Counted from the first letter of the stretch, positions 1-9,684 are shown. The stretch is DNA of 64,000 nucleotides from Ramlibacter sp. (GCA_013815685.1 JACDFR010000002.1:62001-126000); one strand, 5' to 3'. The notes: generated from the letters alone by a model not told the origin. Program-made: numbers and translations.

Positions 1-1
1 G

Positions 2-280
2 TCCATCGCCGTTGGTTTTGCCTTCTTCACCATTGCGACGGTGCTGGGCGCCCTTTGGGCCGCCGAAGCCTGGGGTGGCTACTGGAGCTGGGACCCCAAG
101 GAAACCTGGGCCCTGATCGTCTGGCTGAATTACGCAGCCTGGCTGCACATGCGCCTGATGAAGGGCCTGCGTGGCACGGTGTCCGCGTGGTGGGCGCTGG
201 CGGGCCTGGCCGTCACGACGTTCGCCTTCCTGGGCGTCAACATGTTCCTGTCCGGGCTGCACAGCTACGGAACCCTGTAA
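2..280 (+). CDS. ccsB: Cytochrome c biogenesis protein CcsB/ResC, C-terminal part
   Basis: Only the last 92 codons are present; the gene begins before the window. CcsB (ResC) works with CcsA/ResB in the system II pathway that moves heme across the inner membrane and attaches it to apocytochromes c. The visible part holds the tryptophan-rich WWD-type signature (WGGYWSWDPKETWALIVWL), which binds heme on the periplasmic side, followed by hydrophobic segments typical of the last helices of this family. It ends at a TAA. The msrP gene follows 63 bp downstream on the same strand. The WWD signature is shared with CcmC/CcmF, but the short C-terminal ending matches CcsB best. Confidence 0.88.
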   Translation, partial: SIAVGFAFFTIATVLGALWAAEAWGGYWSWDPKETWALIVWLNYAAWLHMRLMKGLRGTVSAWWALAGLAVTTFAFLGVNMFLSGLHSYGTL

Positions 281-343
281 TGCGTTGAATCCTTGTAGCA
301 TAGTCCTGCGTACCCCATCCATGGCCATCCCAAGGAAAGCCCC

Positions 344-1336
344 ATGCTGATCAAGACTAACGCCGATGGCTTCATCCACCCGGTTGCAAGCGACATCACG
401 CCCCAGGCCGCTTACCGGCGGCGAAGGGAGATGCTCAAGCTGATGGCCACGGGCGTTGCCGGCGCGGCGCTGGCCACCTGGGCATCCCGTGAAGCCCTGG
501 CCCTGGAGCGGCCCGGCAAGCTGGCGGCCCTGGCGGCGGCCAAGTCGAACGCACCGGGCGCGATGACGATGGAGAAGGTCACGCCGTACAAGGACGCGAC
601 CACCTACAACAATTTCTACGAGTTCGGCACCGACAAGGCCGATCCCGCCAAGAACGCCGGTACCTTGAAGACGGCGCCGTGGACCGTCGAGGTCGACGGT
701 TTGGTGAAGAAGCCCGGCAAGTACCAGCTCGAAGACCTGCTCAAGCTCAGCGCCCAGGAGGAACGTGTCTACCGCCTTCGCTGCGTCGAGGGGTGGTCGA
801 TGGTGATCCCGTGGGTGGGCTATTCGATGAGCAAGCTTATCGAGAAGGTCGAGCCCCAGGGTAATGCCAAGTTCGTCGAGTTCATCACCCAGGCCGATCC
901 GAAAACCATGCCCTTCGTGGGCTCGCGCGTCCTCGACTGGCCCTATACGGAAGGGTTGCGGATGGACGAGGCCATGCACCCTCTGACCCTGCTCGCCTTC
1001 GGCATGTACGGCGAAGTGCTGCCCAACCAGAACGGCGCGCCCGTGCGGCTGGTGGTGCCCTGGAAGTACGGCTTCAAGAGCGGCAAGAGCCTGGTGCGTA
1101 TCCGCTTCACCGACCGCGAGCCCAGGACGGCGTGGAACAAGGCCGCCGCCAACGAGTACGGTTTTTATTCCAACGTGAACCCCGATGTAGACCATCCGCG
1201 CTGGAGCCAGGCCACCGAGCGGCGCATCGGCGAGGATGGCCTGTTCGCCAAGAAGCGCAAGACGCTGATGTTCAACGGCTACGAAGCCCAGGTCGGCCAG
1301 TTGTACGCCGGGATGGACCTGAAAAAGAACTTCTGA
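344..1336 (+). CDS. msrP: Periplasmic methionine sulfoxide reductase, molybdopterin subunit MsrP (YedY)
   Basis: MsrP is a soluble periplasmic molybdoenzyme that repairs oxidised methionines in envelope proteins, taking electrons from the membrane heme protein MsrQ. The 330-residue product starts with a twin-arginine signal: an arginine run near residues 25-28, then a hydrophobic stretch to about residue 53. The sulfite-oxidase-like fold carries the expected molybdenum-ligand cysteine (C147) in RLRCVEGWS. The ATG at 344 has an AAGGAAAG ribosome site 5-12 bases upstream. The stop overlaps the msrQ start as ATGA, so the two are translationally coupled. The Tat export machinery that would carry it is encoded at 38.3-39.8 kb. 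Confidence 0.95.
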   Translation: MLIKTNADGFIHPVASDITPQAAYRRRREMLKLMATGVAGAALATWASREALALERPGKLAALAAAKSNAPGAMTMEKVTPYKDATTYNNFYEFGTDKADPAKNAGTLKTAPWTVEVDGLVKKPGKYQLEDLLKLSAQEERVYRLRCVEGWSMVIPWVGYSMSKLIEKVEPQGNAKFVEFITQADPKTMPFVGSRVLDWPYTEGLRMDEAMHPLTLLAFGMYGEVLPNQNGAPVRLVVPWKYGFKSGKSLVRIRFTDREPRTAWNKAAANEYGFYSNVNPDVDHPRWSQATERRIGEDGLFAKKRKTLMFNGYEAQVGQLYAGMDLKKNF

Positions 1337-2016
1337 TGAAGCAGCCGAAGGCCATGCGGCCCCCGGGCGCGGCTTCGCTGCTCTTGCACCCAGCGGCCAA
1401 GCCGTTAGTTTTCCTGCTCGCGCTGGCGCCATTCGCGTGGTTGACCTACGCGGCCGTGACCAACAACCTCGGCGCCAACCCGGCTGAATATTTGATCCGC
1501 TCGCTGGGTGACTGGACGCTTCGCTTCCTGTGCCTCACGCTGGCTGTGACGCCGCTTCGTGTGCTCACCGGCGCACCTGCCATTGCGCGTTTTCGCCGGA
1601 TGCTGGGGCTCTTCGTCTACTTCTACGCGACGCTGCATCTGGTGAGCTATGGCTGGTTCGACATGGGCTTCGACGTGCCCGAGATCGCCAAAGATATCGC
1701 CAAGCGCCCGTTTATCCTAGTGGGCTTCAGCGGCTTTCTGCTGTTGACGCCGCTGGCGGCGACGTCGTTCAACCGGGCCATCAAGGGCCTGGGCGCCAAG
1801 CGCTGGCAGACGCTGCACAAGCTGGTCTACGTGGTGGCCGGGCTTGGCCTGCTGCACTTCTTCTGGATGCGCGCGGGAAAAAACGACTTTGCCGAGGTGG
1901 CCGTGTATGCGGCCATTTTGGCCGCACTGCTGGGTTGGCGCCTCGTCCGCTACTGGATCAAGAAGCGGTCCGCTCCAGGCGCACCTGGTCGGCCACGCTC
2001 TCCCGCTCGCGGATGA
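1336..2016 (+). CDS. msrQ: MsrQ (YedZ), membrane heme subunit of the MsrPQ system
   Basis: A 226-residue integral membrane b-type cytochrome that passes electrons from the quinone pool or a flavin reductase to MsrP. The start is the ATG overlapping the msrP stop; the frame stays open further upstream but that part is msrP in another frame. Several transmembrane helices are visible (for example PLVFLLALAPFAWLTYAAV and FRRMLGLFVYFYATLHLVSY), with histidines in helices suitable for heme ligation (TLHLVSYGW, TLHKLVY, LGLLHFFW). The last 59 bases overlap the 3' end of lysA, which runs the other way. Confidence 0.93.
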   Translation: MKQPKAMRPPGAASLLLHPAAKPLVFLLALAPFAWLTYAAVTNNLGANPAEYLIRSLGDWTLRFLCLTLAVTPLRVLTGAPAIARFRRMLGLFVYFYATLHLVSYGWFDMGFDVPEIAKDIAKRPFILVGFSGFLLLTPLAATSFNRAIKGLGAKRWQTLHKLVYVVAGLGLLHFFWMRAGKNDFAEVAVYAAILAALLGWRLVRYWIKKRSAPGAPGRPRSPARG

Positions 2017-3235
2017 GGTGCGCCCTGACGCCATCGACCAGGATTTCCGCCGCGCGGCCGCGCGTGTTGTAGTTGCTGGCCATGCTCATGCAATAAGCAC
2101 CGGCAGACAGCACGGCCAGCAGGTCGCCCTGCTGGGCACTCAGTGCGCGGTCACGGCCGATCCAGTCACCGCTTTCACAGACTGGTCCCACCACGTCATA
2201 GGTTTGGGCATCGCCTCCGCGGCTCGATACCGGAACGATGTTGTGATGGCCCTGGTACATCGCGGGTCGCGGCAAGTCGTTCATCGCGGCGTCGACGACA
2301 CAGAAATTCTTCTGAGCGCCGGGCTTGAGGTAGAGCACTTCGGTCAGGCACACGCCCGCGTTGCCGACGAGCGAGCGGCCGGGCTCGATCATGAAATGCC
2401 GGTCGCCGTAGCCCCGCGCATCGATCTTGGCGAGGAGCTTGCGCCAGAGCGAGTCGGCCCCGGGCGGTACGACGCCGTCGTAATCAATGCCCAGGCCGCC
2501 GCCGAAGTCGATGTGGTGCAACGGCACGCCTGCGGCTTCCACGGCCTGCACCAGGTCCAGCACCCGGTCCATGGCGTCCAGGTAGGGCCCCTCGTCGGTG
2601 ATCTGCGAGCCGATATGGCAGTCGATGCCGACCACTTTCAGCCCGGGTAATGAAGCGGCCCGCTGATAGGCATGCACGGTGCGCTCGTGAGCGACACCGA
2701 ACTTGTTGCCCTTGAGGCCGGTCGAGATGTAGGGATGCGTCTTCGGGTCCACATCCGGATTGACCCGGATGCTCACCGGCGCCGTCCGTCCGGCGGCAAC
2801 GGCGACCTCGCTCAGCACGTCGAGTTCGGCCTCGCTCTCCACATTGAAGCAGCCGACACCGACTTCGAGCGCGCGCCGCATTTCGGCGCGGGTCTTGCCG
2901 ACGCCGGAGAAGATGATGTCCTTGCCCTTCGCACCGGCGATGAGGGCTCGCTCCAGCTCGCCGCCGGAAACGATGTCGAAGCCGCAGCCGGCCTGGACGA
3001 ATACCTGCAACACGCCGAGCGAGGAGTTGGCCTTCATCGCGTAGCAGATCTGCGCCTTGCGCCCGGCAAAGCCGCGCTGGTAGGCGGCCAGGGCCCGAAG
3101 CATCGAGGCCTTCGAGTAGACGAAGAGAGGCGTGCCGTGCTCGCGCGCCAGGTCTTGCAGCCGTATGTCTTCGGCAAACAGCTCGCCGTCGCGAAGGGTG
3201 AAATGGGGATGGCCCGGCAATGCGGTCGTGGTCAT
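1958..3235 (-). CDS. lysA: Diaminopimelate decarboxylase
   Basis: LysA is the PLP enzyme that decarboxylates meso-diaminopimelate to L-lysine, the last step of lysine synthesis. The 425-residue product has the fold-III layout: a TIM barrel with the PLP lysine K68 in CYAMKANSS, the glycine-rich phosphate loop DFGGGLGIDY, and the C-terminal substrate and dimer motif PVCESGDW. The start ATG overlaps the lptM stop (ATGA), so lptM and lysA form an operon in the usual proteobacterial order. Its 3' end runs 59 bases into the convergent msrQ. Confidence 0.96.
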   Translation of the reverse strand: MTTTALPGHPHFTLRDGELFAEDIRLQDLAREHGTPLFVYSKASMLRALAAYQRGFAGRKAQICYAMKANSSLGVLQVFVQAGCGFDIVSGGELERALIAGAKGKDIIFSGVGKTRAEMRRALEVGVGCFNVESEAELDVLSEVAVAAGRTAPVSIRVNPDVDPKTHPYISTGLKGNKFGVAHERTVHAYQRAASLPGLKVVGIDCHIGSQITDEGPYLDAMDRVLDLVQAVEAAGVPLHHIDFGGGLGIDYDGVVPPGADSLWRKLLAKIDARGYGDRHFMIEPGRSLVGNAGVCLTEVLYLKPGAQKNFCVVDAAMNDLPRPAMYQGHHNIVPVSSRGGDAQTYDVVGPVCESGDWIGRDRALSAQQGDLLAVLSAGAYCMSMASNYNTRGRAAEILVDGVRAHLIRERESVADQVRLERTAS

Positions 3236-3495
3236 GGTCGGGGGGTGGGATTGGCGGTGCCGGTTGTGGAGGGCGCCGAGGCGGGAGAGGCGGGAGAGGC
3301 GGGAGAGGCGGGAGAGGCGGGAGAGGCGGCCGGGTTCAGGGTCTGCGGCAAGGTGGCGCGTCCGGCGGCGGCCTCACCTGTGGGCAGGAACAGCGGGCCG
3401 CGTTGGCCGCAGCCGGCCAAGGCCGCGGCCAGGCACAGGGCCAGCGCCGGCCGCGACAGCGAGGGGCTGTCTGGAATTTGGGGGAGCTTCGACAT
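3232..3495 (-). CDS. lptM: Small lipoprotein LptM (YifL family)
   Basis: An 87-residue lipoprotein. The start chosen is the ATG at 3495, which puts the lipobox (ALAGC, Cys29) after a short hydrophobic signal. After the cysteine comes GQRGPLFLP, the hallmark of the YifL/LptM family; LptM assists assembly of the LptDE lipopolysaccharide translocon. The gene directly precedes and overlaps lysA, the conserved neighbourhood for this family. The C-terminal half is a low-complexity Pro-Ala-Ser tail encoded by a 9-bp tandem repeat. The frame is open upstream to 3618, but those residues would bury the signal peptide. Confidence 0.87.
   Translation of the reverse strand: MSKLPQIPDSPSLSRPALALCLAAALAGCGQRGPLFLPTGEAAAGRATLPQTLNPAASPASPASPASPASPASAPSTTGTANPTPRP
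3281..3329. repeat. 9-bp tandem repeat inside lptM
   Basis: Five consecutive perfect copies of GCGGGAGAG plus a partial sixth. They lie in the lptM coding region and encode Pro-Ala-Ser units on the minus strand. The unit is a multiple of three, so gain or loss of copies changes the tail length without shifting the frame. Confidence 0.93.
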
Positions 3496-3692
3496 GGTGA
3501 AATTGTACTTTCCGACTCGGCCGAAGCGCCTTGCCAGTCGCGCGGTCGCGCAGTCCCGCGCGATAATCTGAGCCCTGCGGGATAAGCGGGGCGAAGTCAC
3601 AGCGCAAGTTTCTGTCATCGCTGGGAAATTTTCGCAGGTGTTGCTTATCTCGCGCAGTTAAATCAGGCCGCAAACCCCGCAGAGGAATTGCA

Positions 3693-4028
3693 ATGACCGA
3701 CTCCGAATTCATGGACAAAGCCGAAACCCTTCTCGGCCAAGTCGAAGCCTGCTGCGATCGCATCAACGACGAAACCGACGCGGATATCGACAACCAGCGG
3801 GTCGGCGGGATGGTCACGCTCACCTTCGCCAACGGCAGCCAGATCATTGTCAACATGCAAAAGCCGTTGCATGAGATCTGGATGGCGGCCAAGGCCGGCG
3901 GTTTCCACTACAAGTTCGATGGCACGCGCTGGGTCGACACCAAGGGCCAGGGCGAATTTTTTGCCCACCTCTCGCGTTACGCGGGCGAGCAGGTGGCGCA
4001 GCCGCTGGTGTTCTCGCCCGCGGGCTAA
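3693..4028 (+). CDS. cyaY: Frataxin-like iron-binding protein CyaY
   Basis: CyaY is the bacterial frataxin. It binds iron with acidic surface residues and modulates IscS-dependent Fe-S cluster assembly in the cytoplasm. The 111-residue length is normal. An acidic first helix ([30 protein letters not shown]) leads into the beta sheet with [16 protein letters not shown] and the motif [16 protein letters not shown]. An AGAGGAA ribosome site lies 5 bases before the ATG. The stop codon overlaps the stop of the convergent mrcA by four bases. The gene is divergent from lptM-lysA across a 197-bp spacer in which I found no convincing promoter pair. Confidence 0.95.
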   Translation: MTDSEFMDKAETLLGQVEACCDRINDETDADIDNQRVGGMVTLTFANGSQIIVNMQKPLHEIWMAAKAGGFHYKFDGTRWVDTKGQGEFFAHLSRYAGEQVAQPLVFSPAG

Positions 4029-6481
4029 TTCCTGAACAGGTCGAGGATGCTCTTGCGGTCCTCGGAGGGCGCCAGGGGAGGGCGGTTGGGCGGCAAACCG
4101 TCCGAATTCATCAGGCTCTTGTCTTCGGGCGGGCGCTGCGCCGGAGCACCGTTCTCCTGGGGAGCACCGCCGCCGCCGACATTGGTGACGCCACCGCCTC
4201 GTGCGTACTCTTCGTAGTACCACTCGCCGCCGACATTGATCACGCCTTCCGGGGCAGCAGGCTCCATCACCGGCACGCCCTTGAGCGCGGCTTCCATGAA
4301 ATTGATCCACACCGGCAGACTGAGGCCGCCGCCGGTTTCGCGGTCGCCGAGCGAGCGGGGCGTGTCGTAGCCCATCCAGACTACTGCGGCCAGGGTCGGC
4401 TGGTAGCCGGCGAACCAGGTGTCGATCGCGTCGTTGGTGGTGCCCGTCTTGCCGTACAGGTCCACACGTTTCAGGTCTTTTTGCGCTCGGGCGGCGGTGC
4501 CGACACGCGTAATCTCCTGCAGCAGGCGGCTCATGATGAACGCGTTGCGTGCATCCACCGCGCGCACGGATTCATTGGGCAGGGGCGGCTGGCTCTCCAC
4601 GATGGCCTTGCCTTTCTGGTCGGTGATCTTGGTGATCAGCCAGGGATTGATGCGGTACCCGCCGTTGGCGAATACCGAATAACCGGTCACCATCTGCATC
4701 GGCGTCACCGCGCCCGCGCCCAGCGCCATGGTGAGGTACGGCGGGTGCTTGTCGGCGTCGAAACCAAAGCGCGTGATCCAGTCCTGTGCGTTCTGGGCGC
4801 CCACGGCCTGCAGCACCCTGATCGAGACCATGTTCTTCGACTTTGCCAGCGCGGTGTGCAAGGGCATCGCGCCTTCAAACTTGCCGTCGTAGTTCTTCGG
4901 CTCCCACGGCTGGCCTCCGGTGACGCCGGCATCGAAGAACAGGGGCGCATCGTTGACGACGGTCGACGGCGTGAAGCCCTTTTCCAGGGAGGCCGAGTAG
5001 ATGAAAGGCTTGAACGCCGAGCCCGGCTGGCGCCAGGCCTGGGTGACGTGATTGAATTTGTTCTTGTTGAAGTCGAAACCGCCGACCAGCGCCTGGATAG
5101 CGCCGTCACGCGGATCCAGCGCCACGAAAGCGCCCTCGACTTCAGGCAACTGCGTGATTTCCCAGGTGTTCTTGGGGGTCCGCGCCACGCGAATCACCGC
5201 GCCTCGCCGGATCTTGATCTTGGGCGGGGCCTTCTCCGACAGGCCGGACTGGGCGGGCCGCAGGCCCTCGCCGGTGATCTCGACGCGTTCGCTGTTCAGG
5301 CGCACGGCTACGATTTTCTTGGGGTTGGCCTCCAGTACCACGGCCGACATCACATCGCCGTTGTCAGGGTGCTCCGCCAGGGCGTCGTCGATGGCGTCTT
5401 CGGCGTCCTTGGCGTTGGCGGGCAGGTCAACGAACTCTTCAGGGCCGCGATAGATCTGCCGGCGCTCGTAGTCCATGATGCCCCTGCGCAGGGCCTTGTA
5501 CGCGGTTTCCTGCTGGGCCGCCTTGATGGTGGTGAAGACGTTCAGGCCCCGCGTGTAGGCCTCGTCGCCGTATTGTGCATAGACGAGCTGGCGCACGGTT
5601 TCGGCGATGTATTCGGCATGGATGCGGGTGTTGTCCAGGCCCGTGCGGATCTTCAATTCCTGCTTCTTGGCCGCTTCGGCGTCAGCGGCGGTGATGAAGC
5701 CGTTTTCTTGCATGCGCTCGATGATGTAGAGCTGGCGCGCGCGGGCGCGGTTGGGGTTGACGATGGGGTTGAAGGCGGAAGGCGCCTTCGGCAAGCCTGC
5801 CAGCATGGCGGCCTCGGCGATGGTCAGGTCCTTCATGGGCTTGCCGAAATAGGCATCCGCGGCCGCGGCGAAACCATAGGCCCGGTTCCCCAGAAAAATC
5901 TGGTTCATATAGATCTCCAGGATCTGGTCCTTGGAGAGCAAATGCTCGAGCTTGAAGGTAAGCAGCACCTCGTAGAGCTTGCGGGTGAATGTCTTTTCCG
6001 AGGAAAGATAGACGTTGCGGGCCACCTGCATGGTGATGGTCGAGGCGCCCTGGCTTTTGGCGCGGCCGAGGTTGGCGAGACCGGCGCGCATCAGGCCGCG
6101 GTAGTCGACGCCGCCGTGCGAATAGAAACGCGAGTCCTCGATCGCCAGCACGGCGTCCTTCATGACCTGGGGAATTTCAGCTATCGGCGTGAGATTGCGC
6201 CGCTCTTCTCCGAACTCGCCGATCTGTACGCCTTCGGCGGAATAGACGCGCAGCGGCAGCTTGGGGCGGTAGTCGGACAGGTCCGAAATGTCGGGCAGGT
6301 TGGGGTAGGCAACCGCCAGTGCCACGCCCACGATGATGACGATCGACGCCAAGCCGGCCAGGGCGAGGCCCAGGCACCAGAAGACGAAGTGCAGCATGCC
6401 GCGCTGCCAACCGTGCATCCCGTTGCCGCGTGACCGTGAGGACGACTTGCCGGATTCGCCGGCGCCGGGTTCAGAGGGCAT
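4025..6481 (-). CDS. mrcA: Penicillin-binding protein 1A (bifunctional transglycosylase/transpeptidase)
   Basis: A class A PBP that polymerises and crosslinks peptidoglycan at the outer face of the inner membrane. The 818-residue product has a cytoplasmic tail, one transmembrane anchor (about residues 30-58), a GT51 transglycosylase domain with the catalytic glutamate in [10 protein letters not shown] (about residue 114), then an OB-like insert. The transpeptidase domain has the SxxK motif GSAFKP (serine about 487), SKN and KTGTTND (about 676). An acidic, proline-rich C-terminal tail follows. It is divergent from pilM, the usual mrcA-pil arrangement in proteobacteria. An in-frame Met at residue 22 is an alternative start. 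Confidence 0.95.
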   Translation of the reverse strand: MPSEPGAGESGKSSSRSRGNGMHGWQRGMLHFVFWCLGLALAGLASIVIIVGVALAVAYPNLPDISDLSDYRPKLPLRVYSAEGVQIGEFGEERRNLTPIAEIPQVMKDAVLAIEDSRFYSHGGVDYRGLMRAGLANLGRAKSQGASTITMQVARNVYLSSEKTFTRKLYEVLLTFKLEHLLSKDQILEIYMNQIFLGNRAYGFAAAADAYFGKPMKDLTIAEAAMLAGLPKAPSAFNPIVNPNRARARQLYIIERMQENGFITAADAEAAKKQELKIRTGLDNTRIHAEYIAETVRQLVYAQYGDEAYTRGLNVFTTIKAAQQETAYKALRRGIMDYERRQIYRGPEEFVDLPANAKDAEDAIDDALAEHPDNGDVMSAVVLEANPKKIVAVRLNSERVEITGEGLRPAQSGLSEKAPPKIKIRRGAVIRVARTPKNTWEITQLPEVEGAFVALDPRDGAIQALVGGFDFNKNKFNHVTQAWRQPGSAFKPFIYSASLEKGFTPSTVVNDAPLFFDAGVTGGQPWEPKNYDGKFEGAMPLHTALAKSKNMVSIRVLQAVGAQNAQDWITRFGFDADKHPPYLTMALGAGAVTPMQMVTGYSVFANGGYRINPWLITKITDQKGKAIVESQPPLPNESVRAVDARNAFIMSRLLQEITRVGTAARAQKDLKRVDLYGKTGTTNDAIDTWFAGYQPTLAAVVWMGYDTPRSLGDRETGGGLSLPVWINFMEAALKGVPVMEPAAPEGVINVGGEWYYEEYARGGGVTNVGGGGAPQENGAPAQRPPEDKSLMNSDGLPPNRPPLAPSEDRKSILDLFRN

Positions 6482-6546
6482 ATATATCCAGGTAGCGTCT
6501 CACGGGCATTATCCCCAACAAGGCGCGCCCGCGGACGGCCTCTATG

Positions 6547-6564
6547 GAAGAGCTAGAACTCTTC
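6547..6564. repeat. Short inverted repeat in the mrcA-pilM divergent region
   Basis: GAAGAG-N6-CTCTTC, perfect 6-bp arms with a 6-base loop, about 65 bp upstream of the mrcA start. It could be an operator or a hairpin in the mrcA leader. The rest of this 277-bp spacer holds only the candidate pilM promoter. Confidence 0.35.
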
Positions 6565-6673
6565 GGTTATTGCTTGGCAGGACGCCCCGTGGTAACCAGT
6601 ATGGCCGGCAGTATGGCAGGTTTCAACGTCGGATTTTGGCAACGGATGGTAGGTGGCAAATCGGGAAATCTCT

Positions 6674-6702
6674 TTGCGTGACAACGATGTTACTGCTAGC
6701 AT
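6674..6702 (+). promoter_or_regulatory. Candidate sigma-70 promoter of the pilMNOPQ operon
   Basis: TTGCGT, 17-base spacer, TAGCAT, ending 56 bases before the pilM start. Each hexamer matches four of six consensus bases and the spacing is ideal. No other pair in the spacer looks better. Confidence 0.35.
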
Positions 6703-6758
6703 TGAAGTGAAATCTTAAGTTTGTTACGCCTTGAAATACTGCGTCTCAGGAGACTGAA

Positions 6759-7838
6759 TTGATTGCATTGGGCTCTGTGTTTAGCCGCCAACCCGCACCC
6801 CTGCTGGGCTTGGATATCAGCTCTTCCAGCGTGAAGCTGGTTGAGCTGGGCCGTGATAAGGACGGCAACCTGGTGCTGGAGCGCTGCGCCATTGAGCCTC
6901 TCGAACGCGGGTGGATTACGGACGGGAACGTCGAGAAGTTCGACGAAGTGGCCGAAGCCATGCGCCGGGTGGTCAAGAAGAGCGGCACCCGGACGCGCAA
7001 TGTGGCCATGGCGCTGCCGCCTTCGGCCGTCATCACCAAGAAAATCATCCTGCCGGGCGGCATGTCCGAGCAGGAGCTCGAAGCCCAGGTCGAAGCCGAG
7101 GCCAACCAGTACATCCCGTTTTCGCTGGACGAAGTGAGTCTCGACTTCTGCGTCATCGGGCCCAGCCCCAACTCATCCGGTGACGTCGAGGTGTTGATCG
7201 CGGCTTCGCGGCGCGAAAAGGTCCAGGACCGCCAGGGCTTGGCCGAGGCCGCCGGGCTCAAGCCGATGATCATCGATGTCGAGTCGTACTCCTCCCGCGT
7301 CGCCGCCGGGCGCTTGATCCAGGCATTGCCCAACCAGGGCGTCGACACCATGGTTGCGTTGTTCGAAGTCGGCGCCTTCACCACCAGCATGCAGGTGATC
7401 CGGAATGATGAGGTGCTGTATGACCGCGACCAGGCCTTCGGCGGCGCCCAGTTGACGCAGCTCATCGTGCGCCAATACGGGTTTTCGCCGGAAGAGGCGG
7501 AAACCAAGAAGCGCAGCGGCGAGCTGCCCGAAGACTACCAGTCGGGCGTCCTCACGCCGTTCGTCGACAGCATGGCTCAGGAAGTGGCTCGGGCCCTTCA
7601 GTTCTTCTTCACCAGCACCCCGCATAACCGGGTTGACTACGTGATGCTTGCTGGCGGCTCTTCCGCACTGCCAGGCCTTACAGACGCGGTGACGATGCAA
7701 ACTTCGTTCCCCTGCAACCTGGCGAACCCCTTCGAGGGAATGCAGGTGGGCGAGGGCGTGCGCGAGAAGAAGATGCGGCGCGAGGCGCCGTCCTATCTCA
7801 CCTCGTGCGGTCTGGCGATGAGGAGGTTCCTGCAGTGA
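6759..7838 (+). CDS. pilM: Type IV pilus assembly protein PilM
   Basis: PilM is an actin-like ATPase-fold protein at the cytoplasmic face of the type IV pilus machine; it binds the N-terminal tail of PilN and links the alignment complex to the motor. The 359-residue product has the phosphate-1 motif LGLDISSSSVKLVEL near its start and the adenosine motif YVMLAGGSSALPGL near residue 290. The start is a TTG at 6759 with an AGGAGA ribosome site five bases upstream; there is no nearby in-frame ATG. It is the first gene of the pilMNOPQ operon and its stop overlaps the pilN GTG. Confidence 0.95.
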   Translation: MIALGSVFSRQPAPLLGLDISSSSVKLVELGRDKDGNLVLERCAIEPLERGWITDGNVEKFDEVAEAMRRVVKKSGTRTRNVAMALPPSAVITKKIILPGGMSEQELEAQVEAEANQYIPFSLDEVSLDFCVIGPSPNSSGDVEVLIAASRREKVQDRQGLAEAAGLKPMIIDVESYSSRVAAGRLIQALPNQGVDTMVALFEVGAFTTSMQVIRNDEVLYDRDQAFGGAQLTQLIVRQYGFSPEEAETKKRSGELPEDYQSGVLTPFVDSMAQEVARALQFFFTSTPHNRVDYVMLAGGSSALPGLTDAVTMQTSFPCNLANPFEGMQVGEGVREKKMRREAPSYLTSCGLAMRRFLQ

Positions 7839-8473
7839 TCCTGATCAACCTTCTCCCCCACCGCGAGGCCGCGCGCAAGCGTCGCCGCGAGGCTTTCTTC
7901 GGAGCGCTGGGTGCATCGGCAGTTGCGGGCGGCATCCTCGCGGGCGCGATCTTCCTCTGGTATGCCGCCCAGATTTCCAATCAGCAGAGCAAGAACATGG
8001 TCTTGCAGACCGAGATCAAGCGGCTCGAGGGCCAGATCAAGGACATTGCCAACCTCCAGGCCGAAATCACCGCCTTGCGGGCGCGCCAGCAGGCGGTGGA
8101 AGACCTTCAAGCCGATCGCAACATGCCGGTTCATCTTTTGAACGAGCTTGTCAGCCAGCTGCCCGACGGCGTCTACGTGAGCAGCGTCAAGCAGGACAAC
8201 CAAACCGTCGTCATTCAAGGCACAGCCCAGTCCAACGAGCGGGTTTCGGAGCTGTTGCGCAATCTCGGCAACAACAGCCAGTGGCTGACAAAGCCTGAAT
8301 TGGTTGAGATCACGGCCGGCTCCGTGGCGCTGAGTCCGCGGGACCTGCGACGCGTCGCCAACTTCAACATGCGGGTCAGGCTGCTGCGCGCCAGCGAAGC
8401 ACAAAAGGCCGGCGCCCCTGCGAATGGGGCTTCCGCTCCCACCGCGGCCGCTTCCGCGCCTGCCAGGAGCTGA
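7835..8473 (+). CDS. pilN: Type IV pilus inner-membrane protein PilN
   Basis: A 212-residue bitopic inner-membrane protein that dimerises with PilO to form the periplasmic alignment subcomplex. The start is the GTG at 7835 (after an AGGAGG site 9 bases upstream), because the product then begins with the conserved PilM-binding tail ILINLLPHREAARKRR. A frame continuing upstream to 7805 is pilM sequence. One transmembrane helix follows at about residues 25-48, then a coiled coil rich in Q/E/R (LQTEIKRLEGQIKDIANLQ) and a ferredoxin-like domain. The C-terminus is an Ala-rich low-complexity tail. Confidence 0.94.
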   Translation: MILINLLPHREAARKRRREAFFGALGASAVAGGILAGAIFLWYAAQISNQQSKNMVLQTEIKRLEGQIKDIANLQAEITALRARQQAVEDLQADRNMPVHLLNELVSQLPDGVYVSSVKQDNQTVVIQGTAQSNERVSELLRNLGNNSQWLTKPELVEITAGSVALSPRDLRRVANFNMRVRLLRASEAQKAGAPANGASAPTAAASAPARS

Positions 8474-8476
8474 GCC

Positions 8477-9145
8477 ATGGCCAAGCCTTCCCGCATCAAT
8501 TTCGCCGGCTTCCAGCAGGCCCTGGTGTCCCAGTTCCGTGGGCTCAATCCCAACGATCCATCTTCGTGGCCCCTGCTGCCGCGCGCCGCACTGTGCCTGG
8601 CGCTGATGGCCGCCATCGTGGTCGCACTGTGGTTTCTTTGGCTGAACGGTTCGGACGCCGAGTTCGAGGCCGAACAGCAAAAGGAAGTCGCGCTGCGCGA
8701 GGATTACAAGAAAAAGCTCGCGCAGGCCGTGAACCTGGACGCCCTGAAGAAGCAGCGCGAGCAAGTTCAGCAGTACGTGATCCAGCTGGAAAAACAGCTG
8801 CCGAGCAAGGCCGAGATGGACGCCTTGCTGTCCGATATCAACCAGGCCGGCCTGGGCCGCAGCTTGAACTTCGAGCTGTTCCGTCCGGGCGGCGTCGGTG
8901 TCAAGGAGTACTACGCGGAGCTGCCGATTTCCTTGCGGGTCAGCGGCCGTTTCCACGACGTCGGTGCATTCACGTCGGATATCGCCAACCTGTCGCGCAT
9001 TGTCACGCTGAACAATCTCAGCGTCACGCCGGCCAAGGACGGCACCCTGGTCATGGAAGCCACGGCGAAGACGTTCAGATACCTGGATAGCAACGAAGTC
9101 GCTGCTCAGCGGAAGGCGGCCACGCCAGGAGCCCCGAAAAAATGA
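8477..9145 (+). CDS. pilO: Type IV pilus inner-membrane protein PilO
   Basis: A 222-residue partner of PilN. It has a short cytoplasmic tail, one transmembrane helix (about residues 38-57, LCLALMAAIVVALWFLWL), a coiled coil (residues about 60-115) and a C-terminal ferredoxin-like domain including GLGRSLNFELFRPG. PilN-PilO heterodimers connect PilM to the lipoprotein PilP. The gene starts 3 bases after the pilN stop, and its own stop overlaps the pilP start (ATGA), so expression is coupled. Confidence 0.94.
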   Translation: MAKPSRINFAGFQQALVSQFRGLNPNDPSSWPLLPRAALCLALMAAIVVALWFLWLNGSDAEFEAEQQKEVALREDYKKKLAQAVNLDALKKQREQVQQYVIQLEKQLPSKAEMDALLSDINQAGLGRSLNFELFRPGGVGVKEYYAELPISLRVSGRFHDVGAFTSDIANLSRIVTLNNLSVTPAKDGTLVMEATAKTFRYLDSNEVAAQRKAATPGAPKK

Positions 9146-9684
9146 AACCGAACACGCTAATCGCGGCAGTTTCCGCGGCGGTGCTGGTGAGCGCCTGCGG
9201 CTCGTCCGGGCAGGAAGAGCTGCAGGCCTGGATGACCGAACAAAGGGTCCAGACCAAGCCGCAGGTCCAGCCGATACCTGAGCCGAAGAAATTCACGCCC
9301 CAGTCGTACACGCAGCAGGGCTCGACCGATCCGTTCAGCAATCTGAAGCTGACCCAGGCGCTCAAGCGCGAGTCGGCGCAGTCGGCGTCGAACGCCGCCC
9401 TTGTGGCGCCGGAACTTGCGCGCCGCAAGGAACCGCTCGAAGCCTATCCCCTGGACAGCATGGCCATGGTGGGCAGCTTGCTCAAGCAAGGGTTGCCGGT
9501 GGCCCTGGTGCGGGTGGACAACCTGCTCTACCAGGCGCGCCCCGGAAGCTATCTGGGACAGAACTACGGAAAGATCGTCAAGGTCGGCGAGACGGAAGTT
9601 GTGCTGCGCGAGATCGTGCAGGACGCCGCGGGCGAATGGATTGAACGCACAGCCACATTGCAATTGCAAGAGAGGTCGAAATGA
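9142..9684 (+). CDS. pilP: Type IV pilus lipoprotein PilP
   Basis: A 180-residue inner-membrane lipoprotein that bridges PilNO to the secretin PilQ. The signal peptide ends in a lipobox VSAC with Cys19. A flexible proline- and glutamine-rich linker (residues about 35-65) precedes the small beta-sandwich domain with LKQGLPVALVRVDNLLYQARPG and GQNYGKIVKVGETEVVL, a strongly conserved PilP block. It overlaps pilO and pilQ by four bases each. Confidence 0.94.
   Translation: MKPNTLIAAVSAAVLVSACGSSGQEELQAWMTEQRVQTKPQVQPIPEPKKFTPQSYTQQGSTDPFSNLKLTQALKRESAQSASNAALVAPELARRKEPLEAYPLDSMAMVGSLLKQGLPVALVRVDNLLYQARPGSYLGQNYGKIVKVGETEVVLREIVQDAAGEWIERTATLQLQERSK

Noticed and set aside
3281-3329. Possible CRISPR array
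   Set aside because: The units are 9 bp, adjacent and without spacers; it is a coding tandem repeat.
4481-6433. A plus-strand open frame of about 650 codons opposite mrcA
   Set aside because: Composition-driven antisense frame; mrcA has full catalytic motifs on the other strand.
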